NCBI GenBank assembly: GCA_024663395.1
Contig: JANFAH010000046.1
Coordinates: 473,024-537,023 of the forward strand
DNA length: 64,000 nt
Source: Pisolithus tinctorius
Lineage: Eukaryota; Basidiomycota; Agaricomycetes; Boletales; Pisolithaceae
Direction: 5' to 3'
Shown here: positions 45,001 to 55,569 of the stretch, piece by piece
How positions within the stretch are numbered: the stretch's first letter is position 1
Layout: each line of letters begins with the position of its first letter
Notes under the pieces: model-generated
What the model saw: the letters and a program-made list of their open reading frames with translations, nothing else
The model's database searches: none
Told to the model about the DNA's origin: nothing
Translations under genes and position numbers: made by a program

Positions 45001-47813
45001 TCGGTTCGCTTTTCCAGTTATATTCCTTTGTTTTCCCTTAGAAGATTACCGGTAGCCATCGAAACACCTGGGAATAACGCGCGCAGTGATAGCGTTCGGC
45101 GTGCAAGCGGGAGTCCTTGTCTGATAATGCGGGAGTGAGAATGGTGAATGAGAAATCGAGAATGGAAGCTTCCTTGCGCGGTGTGGCTCATAAATTGCCA
45201 GAACTTGTTGGAGTTCGGTAGTTGTGTGGGGTACTACCAATTATGGTCCGAAGCAAGCCAGCCGTAGTTGGTTATGAGATTACCGAAATCGAGGGTTCTT
45301 ACGTAGAATGAGACTTGATTCCTATAAATGAACCCAGCGAAGTAATGCTTACTACTGCTGCTGGAAAACCAATAGCCGACAACTGGCTAAGTTGCTTTAT
45401 TCGCACAGAGTTTGTTGTTCGACGTTCGGTGCCAAAGAGGGTTAGTAATGGTTGCTGTTGGAGTGGGCAACAAGTGGGCGTGCTGCGCAATGACTAGAAG
45501 CCGTGGTGCATGCTCTACATGGCGAGGCCATTTCGTGAAGTGCTAGGGTCAGACGATAATATGATGCAGGCGAATAGGATGGCCATGGTTCAATGAATTG
45601 GGTGGTAAAAATATGGTAGTTTCGGGACATACCTGACCCTACACGTGTGTGCAAGCGTCGTAGCGTGTTAGCACGAAGTAGGTAAGTATAGTTTATATAC
45701 GCATTCCCATTGCCTTGGGACGCGGCCAGCGGTTGAATCACGATTTGCCAGTTCACCGATCATGAAAAGCTTTGCGGACTCCACACGTCCCTCTTAAAAA
45801 GAACAAAGCCCGCAGCATTCCAACCAAGCCAAAACGAGGCCTCTTTCGTAGATTTCCCCTTGGCCCCGGGGTCCCACTCTCTGGGTGACAGAGCCTGGCC
45901 CGGATAAAGTTCTCCTCGCCAAATCGCTTCTACCGTGCCACAAAGCTGTTGAACGTTGAACGCCACGATGAGGGCTAACGGTTTCCGGTCATTTGACGTG
46001 TCCTTCTTAGGAAGCAGCTAGGGCTGGGTTGTGCTAGGTGGCAGGCCACCAGCGGTCGTACCACCAACGCCCGAGCTGCCGGGCGGGGAGTGGTACACAC
46101 CCGTCTGGGAAGTTAGTCACCAGGGATTACCTTAGTATTTCTGTGGAGCTGACGGCCTTGAGCTGAATGATAAGACAAAGGCACCCCATACCTCATCCGG
46201 ATCGTGATTGCGACATCTTCTGGAATCCTTCCTACTGCGGAAATATTGTCCCCCGAGAGTGGGGTCTTGATGGTGGGGGATTCCGGGAGTCTACATTTAT
46301 GAGTTGGTGTCTGGTCTTTTTTCGGTTTTGAACGGTGCCCAATTGGCTTATGCTGAAAATGCCTCCATACGCCAGACAACGCCAGACATAGCCATATATC
46401 GGTTTTCCTTATCAGTAGTATTTGCGCGCCCCTTGTTTTGGATGGTAGGAGGCAAACCACCGTATGACAATGCCATCGACCACGAGAAGCTGCTCCATAT
46501 CTTGCTCGACGCCTCCGAGGTCCAACATACGAACTGTATGTAGCCGTACTGTCAATGAGGCGTTGGATTGTCCTAGCAAGTGTCCCGTCCCCTCTCAGGT
46601 CGCTCGCTTGTCCTTCCAGGACGCGCTAGGATGAAGTGTATTTCCTTAGGTGATCCGAAGGTCTAGGGCCAATCCGATGGATGGAAACAAGCGGATGGCA
46701 GACAGTAAACGGTAGAGTCAACTACGCTAATAGCATTGGCTCGTCTCTTAAGGACGGTGAGTGAGGAATGATGTGGAAACGAATTCACCTGCGCGTTAGC
46801 ACTGGCAGCTCTTCGTACCTACCGAACAAAAGCTCCCTTCATTTCCCAGCATTTTATTCCACTTCGTGTCACCGAACGCAGTCGAGTCCGCGAACCACAA
46901 TTCTCATTTATCACTATCAGAATTATGCATGGAAACGTGACGACAGTGACCTACCTGGACGTCGTCATTCGGAGAGAACGCTGGGCCCGAGGCTGCAAAA
47001 GTGGCTGTGACACCGTTGTGTAACCCAATGCGGTATTCCGAGTTAGCTCCATGGTGCCACCACCCTGACCAGTCCAGACCTCTGGCCTTGCAACTGCATC
47101 GTAACGAAGAAAGGAATCTACATGTTTACCCTGGCGCCAAGTTCAAGGTATGCCAGGGCGTGCCGTGCGGCTTAGAATTCTATACTGCAATGCAGCGAGT
47201 CTGTTTTCCCGAGATACGTCCGGGCTTGTACGTCCTTTCAAGATTCTTAATTGCGAATTTGCCAGAATTCTGCCTGTTATTTTCGTAGCGTCACGTGCAT
47301 GACAAGCTTGCGACATTCGACCCCGCCAGGTGTACGAGTTGGCCTGTTTATGGGTGACGGGTTTCAAGCCCTGGGCACAATCGCAGGAGCTTGGTACGTG
47401 GGACTGACTGGTATCGGCCGTGGGACGTCACTGCAGCACAAGATGATGCATGGGCTCTAGCTGAAAAATCAGTTCATTGGATACAACTCCTGAAGAATTC
47501 CATGCAATTGAATGAGATTTCAATTCGATGGAGGTATGGCCCTACCGATCGGCCAATCGCGGTAACAGACTGTGCAACAACCCGGTACTAATGTATACCC
47601 CTCGCAGCGAAGGCGGATATGACCTTCCACACTCCCCCACTTTAGCTGAGCAATATCATCCAAGTGCATCTTTGTCGTACGGTTACGAGGTGGAGCTAGG
47701 CGGCAAGGGAGCCGTAGTCCTGTGGGGATGTCTATATAAAAGGTTATCTTGATATCGAACTTTTCTTCAAAATCACCAGACCAGCCACACGTAGTCCAGA
47801 TTTCCCGCCCTCG
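39014..47813. other. Gene-poor stretch of about 8.8 kb
   Basis: Only short frames on all strands; the longest (40,551-41,042, plus, 163 codons) overlaps several others and shows no domain. Small signals are a (TATG)n microsatellite near 42,738-42,757 and an F-box-like fragment at 42,187-42,414. I see no rRNA and no tRNA. It may hold genes that I do not recognise or old, unrecognisable repeats. Confidence 0.45.
42187..42414 (-). pseudogene. Possible F-box gene fragment
   Basis: The minus-strand frame reads CSPETVLNLAKTCTRLRQLI, which resembles the second half of an F-box (helix with TV.LA.TC..LR.L). The typical leading LP.E.L..I part is missing, and no longer frame extends it. Old fragments of F-box genes are common in mushroom genomes. 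Weak evidence. Confidence 0.28.
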
Positions 47814-49885
47814 ATGTCTACTAACACAGTGCATCCGATTACTTGCCTTGACCCCCGAGCTCGAAGCAGTCCTGAAAGAGGATACGGACCGTCGTTTGAG
47901 GGACCTGATAGCTGTCAACAGCAAGAGCCGTTATGCTCGTAGCTCCTCCAGCCTCTCGGACTTCCGGCTGGCTATTGAAAATACGGGACGTGCAGACTGA
48001 TGAGTCTGTTCTTTCTGACTTCCGTCGCCATGTCCCGCTTACAGACTACGAGTCTTACGCCCGTTTTTTGACAAGTTCAATTCCCGCCCTTGCAAGTTGT
48101 CCGAAGTTGAGGACATGTTTGCACCTGGTCTTCCAATTTACATCCCCCTCTCAAGTGCCACAACGAACAGGAAGTCCAAGCAGTTCGTGAAGTACTTTCG
48201 CTCTCAGCCCTATGCCCACGGACCCCCGCCTTTGCGTATAAAAACTACTGCATTCCTTTTTACCTTCGCATATAGAGACCCAGTAGAAGTAGTAACGGAT
48301 TCTGGAGAAGTCACGAAGAGGATTCCTCTATGCAACCAGTCGTCCGGGGTAATGCGCTTACAGAATAATTGGTCCATCGAAACTGATGACACTCGCATGG
48401 GGTCTATACGTAAGTGGATCATCATCCAAATTTCATTGATTGTGGTCATTTACACACGACGTTACTTGCGCAGTCCCGGCCACGTAGCTCCATGGGCAAC
48501 AGGATTTATCATTCACCATCGGTCCTTCCTGCTGATCCACGCACTCTTTGCGTTGGCGAATACATCCCTGGAGGGGTTTGCTGTGACATTTTTACCTTAT
48601 TTCATCGACATGGTGCATCGCACCAAGAAGAGTGGACGTACTCGTCTCAGGTATTCGGAATGGATCATCCCAGATTTCGATCAGATAGACCACGTCCGGC
48701 CTTACTTGCAGGTGAGTAATCAAAATGATACGCGTGCAGTGACGAAATCTGATGACATTAGATCCACTTGCGTGCAAACCCACAACGGGCAGATGAACTT
48801 CAGAACATAGGACCTCCTCTCTCTTACTCACGGTGGGCCCAGCGTGTCTGGCCGAATTTGAAGCTCCTCAAAGGCATCTGTAGTGGTACATTCGCCGCGG
48901 CATTACCTCAGGTGAGCATATACCCCTTTCATAACAGGACAATGTACCTCACCTCGGTTAGGCGAGGTCGGTGCTTGGACCAAATGTAATCATCCAACCA
49001 ACACTTGGTATATATGTACAGAAGGTCTCATAGGCAGAACCCTCAACTTTGAAGATACGGAACTTTTGTTATTGCAGCCAATGACCTTATCGAGTTTCTT
49101 GACATGACAGAAGGAGAGACAATGGAAAAATACTTCAAGCGGTATGTATCTTTCCCCTGTGCTCGTCTTCGACTGATGCACTCCGGTTAGTGGGAACTTC
49201 AACCTGGAATGTTCTACCAGCCTGTGTCAACGACCTATGATGGACTATGGAGATATCTTATAGACGACGTCATCCAAGTCACCGGCTTCGACCCGCGTAA
49301 CGGGTTGCCGGTATTCAGGTACTCCAGGCGGAAGAAGTAAGGGAGATTCCTTCGGTCACTTATTTTCCTTTCCTGATTACGATTCTTTCATGCACAATCG
49401 TGAAGTCTGGAACTCCGGCTGCCACATGCCATGATCACTGAAGCTGATCTTGTCAGCGTGATTCATGCGATTAGCGGGGAGGATACTGTGCAGGTACACG
49501 AGTTCACAACAGTCGTTGACGACCGCAAGTTCCCCCAGACAGTGGGATTTTTTATCGGAATCACAGGAGACATAGGTACTACGGTATTGTGTTGACTATT
49601 TGACTCACAAAACTCATGTGATCTAATAGGACCCAATGCGAAATTTGCAAGACAGAAAGCCTTCGCAGCCCTCGCTGCGACAAGCGAAGAACACCAGATT
49701 GCATTCGATGGGGCGAGCTTGGTTTGCCCACGATTCGTATTGTTAAGCCCGAGACTTTTGCAGACTATCGGCGGTGGCGAGGTGAAAGTATGAAGTTTGG
49801 TGTTGGCCAGATTAAGGTTCCCGTTGTCCTCTCCGACTCCAAGGCACAAGAGTGGATTGCGGAGAGGGTTATGATGGAGCTCTGA
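47814..49885 (+). pseudogene. Decayed GH3-domain gene (acyl-acid amido synthetase-like)
   Basis: Successive frames reproduce a GH3-family protein, whose plant members join amino acids to hormones through an acyl-adenylate. Pieces in order are LTPELEAVLKEDTDRRLRDL, SVLSDFRRHVPLTDYESYAR, VEDMFAPGLPIYIPLSSATT, GHVAPWATGFIIHHRSFLLI, DFDQIDHVRPYLQ, RVWPNLKLLKGICSGTFAAA, TEGETMEKYF, TTYDGLWRYLIDDVIQVTGF, DTVQVHEFTTVVDDRKFPQT and IKVPVVLSDSKAQEWIAERV. Introns are retained. The frame changes at several points: near 47,990 (TGATGA), in a T run near 48,065, around 48,630, and in a G run near 49,713. Either the gene is dying through small indels or the sequence has homopolymer errors. Fungal GH3 proteins have no established function that I know. 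Confidence 0.82.
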
Positions 49886-52527
49886 TCGTACTCAATAGTC
49901 TGGCCCACTGCAATGAACACAGTTGCGTATTACAGTGCAGCTAAAAACCGATGTAGGGGTACCGCGAGTTCACAAGGTCCCCGTGCTAAGAATGTCAAGA
50001 TTCTGTACACTACAGTACAAAGACTTTTTGGACAATATATGGCTTGAATAGATGACCAATGGATGTCTCCCAACGTCCCAATTTGTAGATGACCGTCAGC
50101 AGTCCGTCGTCACATCCCCACTTCGGCACCATTCCGTTCCTCTACGCCTCACCACACACACCAGCTCTCTCCGCCATTCTACGCAGGGTTTCCAATACAT
50201 AGTTTGAGTAGTGGAGTGTATCTTCCTGGGGGGAATCTGCGGCGAATACAGGCGTCCCTCCAGGCTGAGGAGGTATAGTATGTGCATCGCTTGTACCTGA
50301 GAGTCAATCGACTCCCTGCAAGCCTCGATTTGGGTCACCGCTGGCATTGGGAGGAAAGGAGTGGTAAGTAACAGTGAAGTGGACACCCTCGAGCCACTTG
50401 AAGCTTGAAGGTGCGCCAAGATATAACCCCGTTCATATCCTACCGTGCGGTCTGCTTTCCTGTGCCTGTTGTGACGCAAATGTGGGGCGCGCGATTTCCA
50501 CTATGATGCTTATCGCAAATTCACCATTCTGCTCTTAGCGTGACAAGCACAAGATGTGGCCACCGACGGTCATACTGGTTGGGTTGTCTATCTTAAGTGA
50601 CAGATTTCAAGACAAATTCGTCACAAGGCCAGCTTGGCGCGTCAAACTGACCAGGGGGACACGCCGTGGGACGTCGCTGCAGCCTAGTATCTATTAAAAT
50701 GATCTTCTAGTGGAAAGCAACCAGTATGCAACTCAGGGGTAATGGGAGCATTGACGTATGAGCTTGTGGCTACCGGGTTAATAGGTGCATATCCGCTTTG
50801 TGGCTGCCGCTGAATGATAAACAGCACTCCGTCTTCTCTCTAGAAAACCATAACCTTGGCAGGACACAAAAGGTTTAGCGGCTGCTGCTTTGAAAGCCGC
50901 CGACCTGAAAACTAACTTACCCAAATCCAAAACCGTTTAACAGGGACTTGGCAAGTTCATTGTACCACATTCTTGTGCCGCATTTTCTCCCTCTCTCCAT
51001 GATTCATCGCGAGAAGATGATGAGGCACTGCATACCTCGCAACCCCGATAAGCCCTTAGTGCTTAACCCTCGGTCGACGGTGACTTGACACAAAACCAGG
51101 TCTTATCTAGCTGACGAATCGTCCAGCAGATCTTACGGCAAGTCTTTTTGGCAAGTAATGTGGGGTAGGCCTTGTCAGGGAGTTCTATCCCTCATACTAA
51201 TAAGTTGCCGGCTTACCAGCTTTGGGTCTCTCTTCGCCTCCTGGAGACCGGCAACGGATTTGAAGTTAAGGTACATTGATCTGATATGATTTTATATGTT
51301 CATCGATCTTCTAGAACATGATGGTGGAACAGTATCGGGCCCTACCTATAAAGATACCACTCGCAAGTGACGGAAGTGTGTCAGGAGTCCTACAGGATGA
51401 TTAGTATGAAAAGAAGAAAGGGCTTACGGATTAGACCTGCCAAGACATCAATGCTGTCGAGCGCATTGTCGCCCTTGCGCTTATCTTTCCGGGTATGCCC
51501 TCATTTCTCAACCCCAGCTGGAGAGTCGCCAAAGGAAGGCTCCCGTGCGTCTGTCCAGGTCTGTCCCTTCATTGTCGATGGTTATCCCTAGGGGAGAGCC
51601 GTCCCGGATCGCCGCAGCCAAGCCCATTTCGTACGTTCCGAGGTCTCCCTGAGCAGGTATTACGATAATCATCAAATTGAGACATCAAGGATGCTGCATC
51701 CACAATTTCTTTGGTGGATAACGTTGAGATGGTGAGCCAGTGACGTGAGGATAAGTATCTCTTGGTGTCCACAACACGGCCGTGGAACACCATTCCTTCT
51801 GATGAAGACGGGTGGAGGCAGTGCGCACCATGTTTTGAGTGTCTCTTGCTGTCGAACTCTCAATACAAGTGGTGATTTATATAAGGCATGCCGAAGGATT
51901 GCGGTGAAGCACAGCTAGTTTTGATGTGGTCACTTCGCGCTGCTCGAGAGCAGAATCATAATCCCCTCTTCGAGTCTATGCTGGAGTGCGGACGAACGTT
52001 GAATGTATAATTCACGACTGCCAGGTCGAGCCTCGCCAAGGGGAGTGAGGATCGAGATATCCAACATTTTTCTGGTCCTGATCAGCATGCATCGATTTCA
52101 GGCGGATTAAACCTTGTAAGTAACCACACCGAAGCCTGCGCCGATGTTCACTGGCGTTGTCCAGTTTTCGCGGGATATTGATCGCGGCAGCATCCTCGGG
52201 AATTTGCCGGCTCCCTGAGCCAGTTTCTGGCAAAGTAAACATTCTTCTGTCAATAAACCAGGAGTCCTAGTCATGCATCTCGCCTCGTTATGATTCTGCC
52301 TAGTGTGCCGTCAAGAGGTTCTCTTGCGACCTCCTGAGGATCGACTCGATCCTGTGGGCGTTGACTATCCAATCCAGGAACGATTTTCTTCTTCTTTGAC
52401 AAGTGCCACACTTACTACAAACGCTGGGCGACACCAATCATTGAAACTATACAAAAAATACAGAACACATAAATGCCCTAACGAACGATCAGAAACCTCG
52501 TACAGACTTATCCCTAGGCAAACCTTA
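49886..52527. other. Intergenic, no recognisable gene
   Basis: About 2.6 kb with short frames only. A 127-codon minus-strand frame at 50,096-50,479 has a helical phrase (IEACRESIDSQVQAMHILYL) but no family match. Nothing else is convincing. Confidence 0.45.
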
Positions 52528-53484
52528 CTAATCCAAATCATTCATCTCAACGTCATTTGGAGGGGCGGGGTGTTGTCGAGTTTCCTCAGACGATCTAACA
52601 GATTCGTATTTCGCAATAACTTCGAGGCGTTGGGCCGTTCCGATGTTATCGATGAGGGCGGTTATGGACCCGGTAACGGAGTTTCCTACGTCTGAGCTCC
52701 GTTGCTTGACTTTGGCCAACAGCTGTTTTGTTGCCCAGTCCATGTATCCAGCCCTGCTTAATTCCCAAGGTCTCTTTCCTGGGTCAGGAAGAGGCAGTTG
52801 TGTCAGTGCCGCCGTAGATTCGGGAGTGAGAGGTGGCAGCGATGACGCTGCGGTGAACATGGATTCAAAACGGTCGGCAATCTGGCCTAGTTCAAGCAGT
52901 AGTGGATCCTGCAGAAACGACAGATCTGACAACTTCTTTTCACTTTGGCGTGCCTTGGCTGTGGATAGTCTTGCAGAGCGCGTCAGAAGGCGCTTCAGCC
53001 GCCGTTGCTGGTGGGACGTGTCATTGACACTGTGGTGGACATCGTCTTTGCAAGTTGCACTCACAGCATCTATCTTCTTACGCAAACTCTGTACTTCTGC
53101 CATGAGTTCCGTCTCTAGCTCAGCGGGGTAGTCCAAGTCCAGCCCTTCTTGGTGGGGCACGACAATTGGAAGGTCTGCTGGCATAGCAAAGATATTGCGG
53201 AGAGACCACGTCTCGAAGAAATCGAACGCAATGTCTGTATGGTACTCCAGGAGCGTCTGAAACGCGACGAGACCCTGTTCCACTTCCTGAGTGCTGTCCC
53301 AGTCGTCACGGACCCTCGCTTCGCGGTCCGCCGCCCAACGAAAGAGGAACTCCTCCAGACCGTCTACGGCATTCGTAATAGCTTCATTAGCGAAGTTGAT
53401 AATGTCGTCGAGTAGTAATTGAGGAGAAAACTCGAGAATTTCGGGGAGTAAGACGGGTGGAACAGTTGGTCCTTGTGCACTCAT
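52528..53484 (-). CDS. MIS12: Mis12/Mtw1 kinetochore protein (318 aa)
   Basis: Subunit of the Mis12 (MIND) complex, which links centromeric chromatin to the microtubule-binding Ndc80 complex. The single uninterrupted frame opens with the family hallmark LLPEILEFSPQLLLDDIINF followed by ANEAITNAVDGLEEFLFRWA (about residues 12-52). The rest is mostly helical with coiled-coil character (ELETELMAEVQSLRKKIDAV, QQRRLKRLLTRSARLS), as in Mis12 proteins. The length is normal for the family. The gene is intronless in this model. Its start codon is 120 bp from that of HAT1 on the opposite strand, so both share one promoter. Confidence 0.9.
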   Translation of the reverse strand: MSAQGPTVPPVLLPEILEFSPQLLLDDIINFANEAITNAVDGLEEFLFRWAADREARVRDDWDSTQEVEQGLVAFQTLLEYHTDIAFDFFETWSLRNIFAMPADLPIVVPHQEGLDLDYPAELETELMAEVQSLRKKIDAVSATCKDDVHHSVNDTSHQQRRLKRLLTRSARLSTAKARQSEKKLSDLSFLQDPLLLELGQIADRFESMFTAASSLPPLTPESTAALTQLPLPDPGKRPWELSRAGYMDWATKQLLAKVKQRSSDVGNSVTGSITALIDNIGTAQRLEVIAKYESVRSSEETRQHPAPPNDVEMNDLD

Positions 53485-53604
53485 ATCGTGGCTTCAATGA
53501 CAGGCGCGTCGACCGAGACACGACGCGTCCATCCTGTCCACCAAATAGTACGGCTGGCACAGAAACCTCCTCAGACCTGAAAAACCACATAACATACTCA
53601 ATCA
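53485..53604. promoter_or_regulatory. Shared MIS12/HAT1 promoter with an ACGCGT box
   Basis: The 120 bp between the divergent start codons contain a perfect ACGCGT at 53,523-53,528 and a close variant (GGCGCGTC) at 53,503-53,510. ACGCGT is the core of the MluI cell-cycle box bound by the MBF factor, which drives G1/S genes in fungi. Function here is inferred from motif and position. Confidence 0.55.
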
Positions 53605-55435
53605 ATGGCCGGTGGTGACTGGACGACAGACTCAAACGAGGCGTTAACCCTCTCCTTGGGTAGGTACCCGGGCGCTAAGCTAGATAATGCGGTGACTGAC
53701 GAGCGCGTTCTCGCTGGTGGCACATAGTTCGGGCTCAGGAAGATAAAAAGGCCTTGCGGAGTGACGAATCATTCGAACAATTTCACCCGACGTTCACGTA
53801 TCCGGTGAGGAACATTACAGTCAGTCAGGCAGACTTAGAAACGGATTCCGTATCATCTTCGTAGATATACGGCGAAGAGGAAAAGATATACGGCTATGAA
53901 GACCTCGTCATTGACGTCAGTCCTCGCACTGTATCCACCGTCGACGCTCATTTCTGAATGTATTCGCTCAGCTGCGTTTTGCTTCGGGTTCTCTTGCACA
54001 ATTCCTCTCTGTCAGCTATGCCAAGAAGCTAGATGCGTCATCAACAGTGGACAACGCAGAAGGTATTCTCAGCGAATTTATACCCCCTGGTACGTCTCGT
54101 GTCTTGAGCCGGGTTTTCCCCACTCTCAGACTAACACAGGGTACGACACTGACGAGGCGATGTTTCTTTCACGAGTTGAAGAAGATGCGATTTCATTCAA
54201 GCCAATAGGAAGGCTCGTTCATTCGTATAAGCGCTCCCCGAGAATTCATGCTCTACCGGATGGCACGAGCGAAGAGACCATAGAGTACGAAGTATATCAT
54301 GTCAGTTGCATCTCTTTCTGCAACGGCAGCGTCGTAACAGTGCATCCCAGGCTACGTTGGACGACCCTGGATTCAGGGAGTATCACAGACGGATGCAGAT
54401 TTTTATATTGTTATATATTGAGGCAGGTTCGTATATTAACGAGGAGGAAGAAGGGTGGGAGTTCGTCGTACTGTCGGTTTTCTCTCAAACTTGTCCTTGC
54501 CGCAAAGGGCTGACAGGAGGGTTTTGCAGGTACGAGAAACGGAAACGCGCAAATGGTACACCAACCTATCATTTTGTCGGTTATTCGTCACTCTACAACT
54601 TTTATTGCTTCCCGGAAAGGGTTCGGCTGCGTCTCAGGTAAGTTCCGCGTACAGAAATGATATAATCCACCACAGCTGACGACCGGAACAGCCAATTCGT
54701 CATCCTTCCTCCTTACCAACGACAAGGTCATGGCTGTACGCGTCCAATTTAATTCCACGGTGCCCTTCTGACGCCAGATTGTAGCCGAGTTATATAAAGC
54801 AATATATAACTACGTTCTTTCTTGTCCCGCCGTGTCTGAGCTCACGGTGGAGGACCCCGCAGAAGCTTTTGAGGACCTCCGCGATCGAAATGATCTTCGG
54901 ATGCTCCTCGCTCATGAACAGTTTATACGAGAAGGATTTGGTGATTCTGGCGTGACCGGTTCACATGGTGGCGGTCGAGTTAGCAAAGGAAAATCGCGTT
55001 CCCGAACTCAAGTTGTCCCACTTGGAAGCAAGGGTAAAGGGAAAATGGGTCCACCCGTGGACAGGGCGTGGGCGGAGAATTGGCGTAAAGACCTTAAGAT
55101 TGCCAGTGTGGGAACACTTTGACTGAGGCCATCTATTCCGTGCTAACTCATTGTGGCAGCGACAATTCCATAGGCTGGTGGAAATGCTGATCCTACTGCA
55201 CCTTGACTCTGCAGACGTGCGGGCAGAGAGGGCATTCCGACTGCAAGTAAAAGAGCGACTATACCGGTTCAACTTCGTGGGTGGCGGCTAAGATTCTCGT
55301 GCATACACTAATTTCACTTCATTTGGATAGGAGGTTTTGGCGCAACTGGAGAAGGAAGAACGGCTAGAGAAACTCGAGGAAACTTTCCAAAGTGTCCGCG
55401 ATGATTACCAGAGAATATTAGCAATGGTTCGATGA
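53605..55435 (+). CDS. HAT1: Histone acetyltransferase type B catalytic subunit (426 aa)
   Basis: Acetylates newly made histone H4 (Lys5 and Lys12 in other species) before chromatin assembly. Eleven exons (53,605-53,659; 53,728-53,804; 53,865-53,915; 53,972-54,089; 54,140-54,300; 54,351-54,472; 54,530-54,637; 54,692-54,735; 54,785-55,107; 55,160-55,276; 55,331-55,435) give 427 codons in phase. The N-terminal domain shows FHPTFTYPIYGEEEKIYGYE and LRFASGSLAQFLSVSYAKKL. The GNAT fold follows with MQIFILLYIEAGSYI and motif A, QFVILPPYQRQGHG (acetyl-CoA loop QRQGHG, about residues 240-245), then ELTVEDPAEAFEDLRDRNDL, a Hat1 signature. The C-terminus is helical (LEKLEETFQSVRDDYQRIL). All expected parts are present. 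The 3' end faces the SCAP gene 134 bp away. Confidence 0.95.
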
Positions 55436-55569
55436 GAGACTTTGTTGATATGTGCGCTCCGAATCATGATAACGGTTGCATCAAGATTTTATGCGCGACT
55501 AGTCGTAAAGTACAAAACATAAAAATGCGATGACAGCAACAGATACAAGGAGTCCGTAAAATATGTAAA

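Noticed and set aside
50096..50479. 127-codon minus-strand frame with a helical phrase
   Set aside because: Only one short stretch looks protein-like, a C run suggests another frame break, and I recognise no family.
52643..53131. 162-codon plus-strand frame
   Set aside because: Antisense to MIS12, which is clearly the coding strand.
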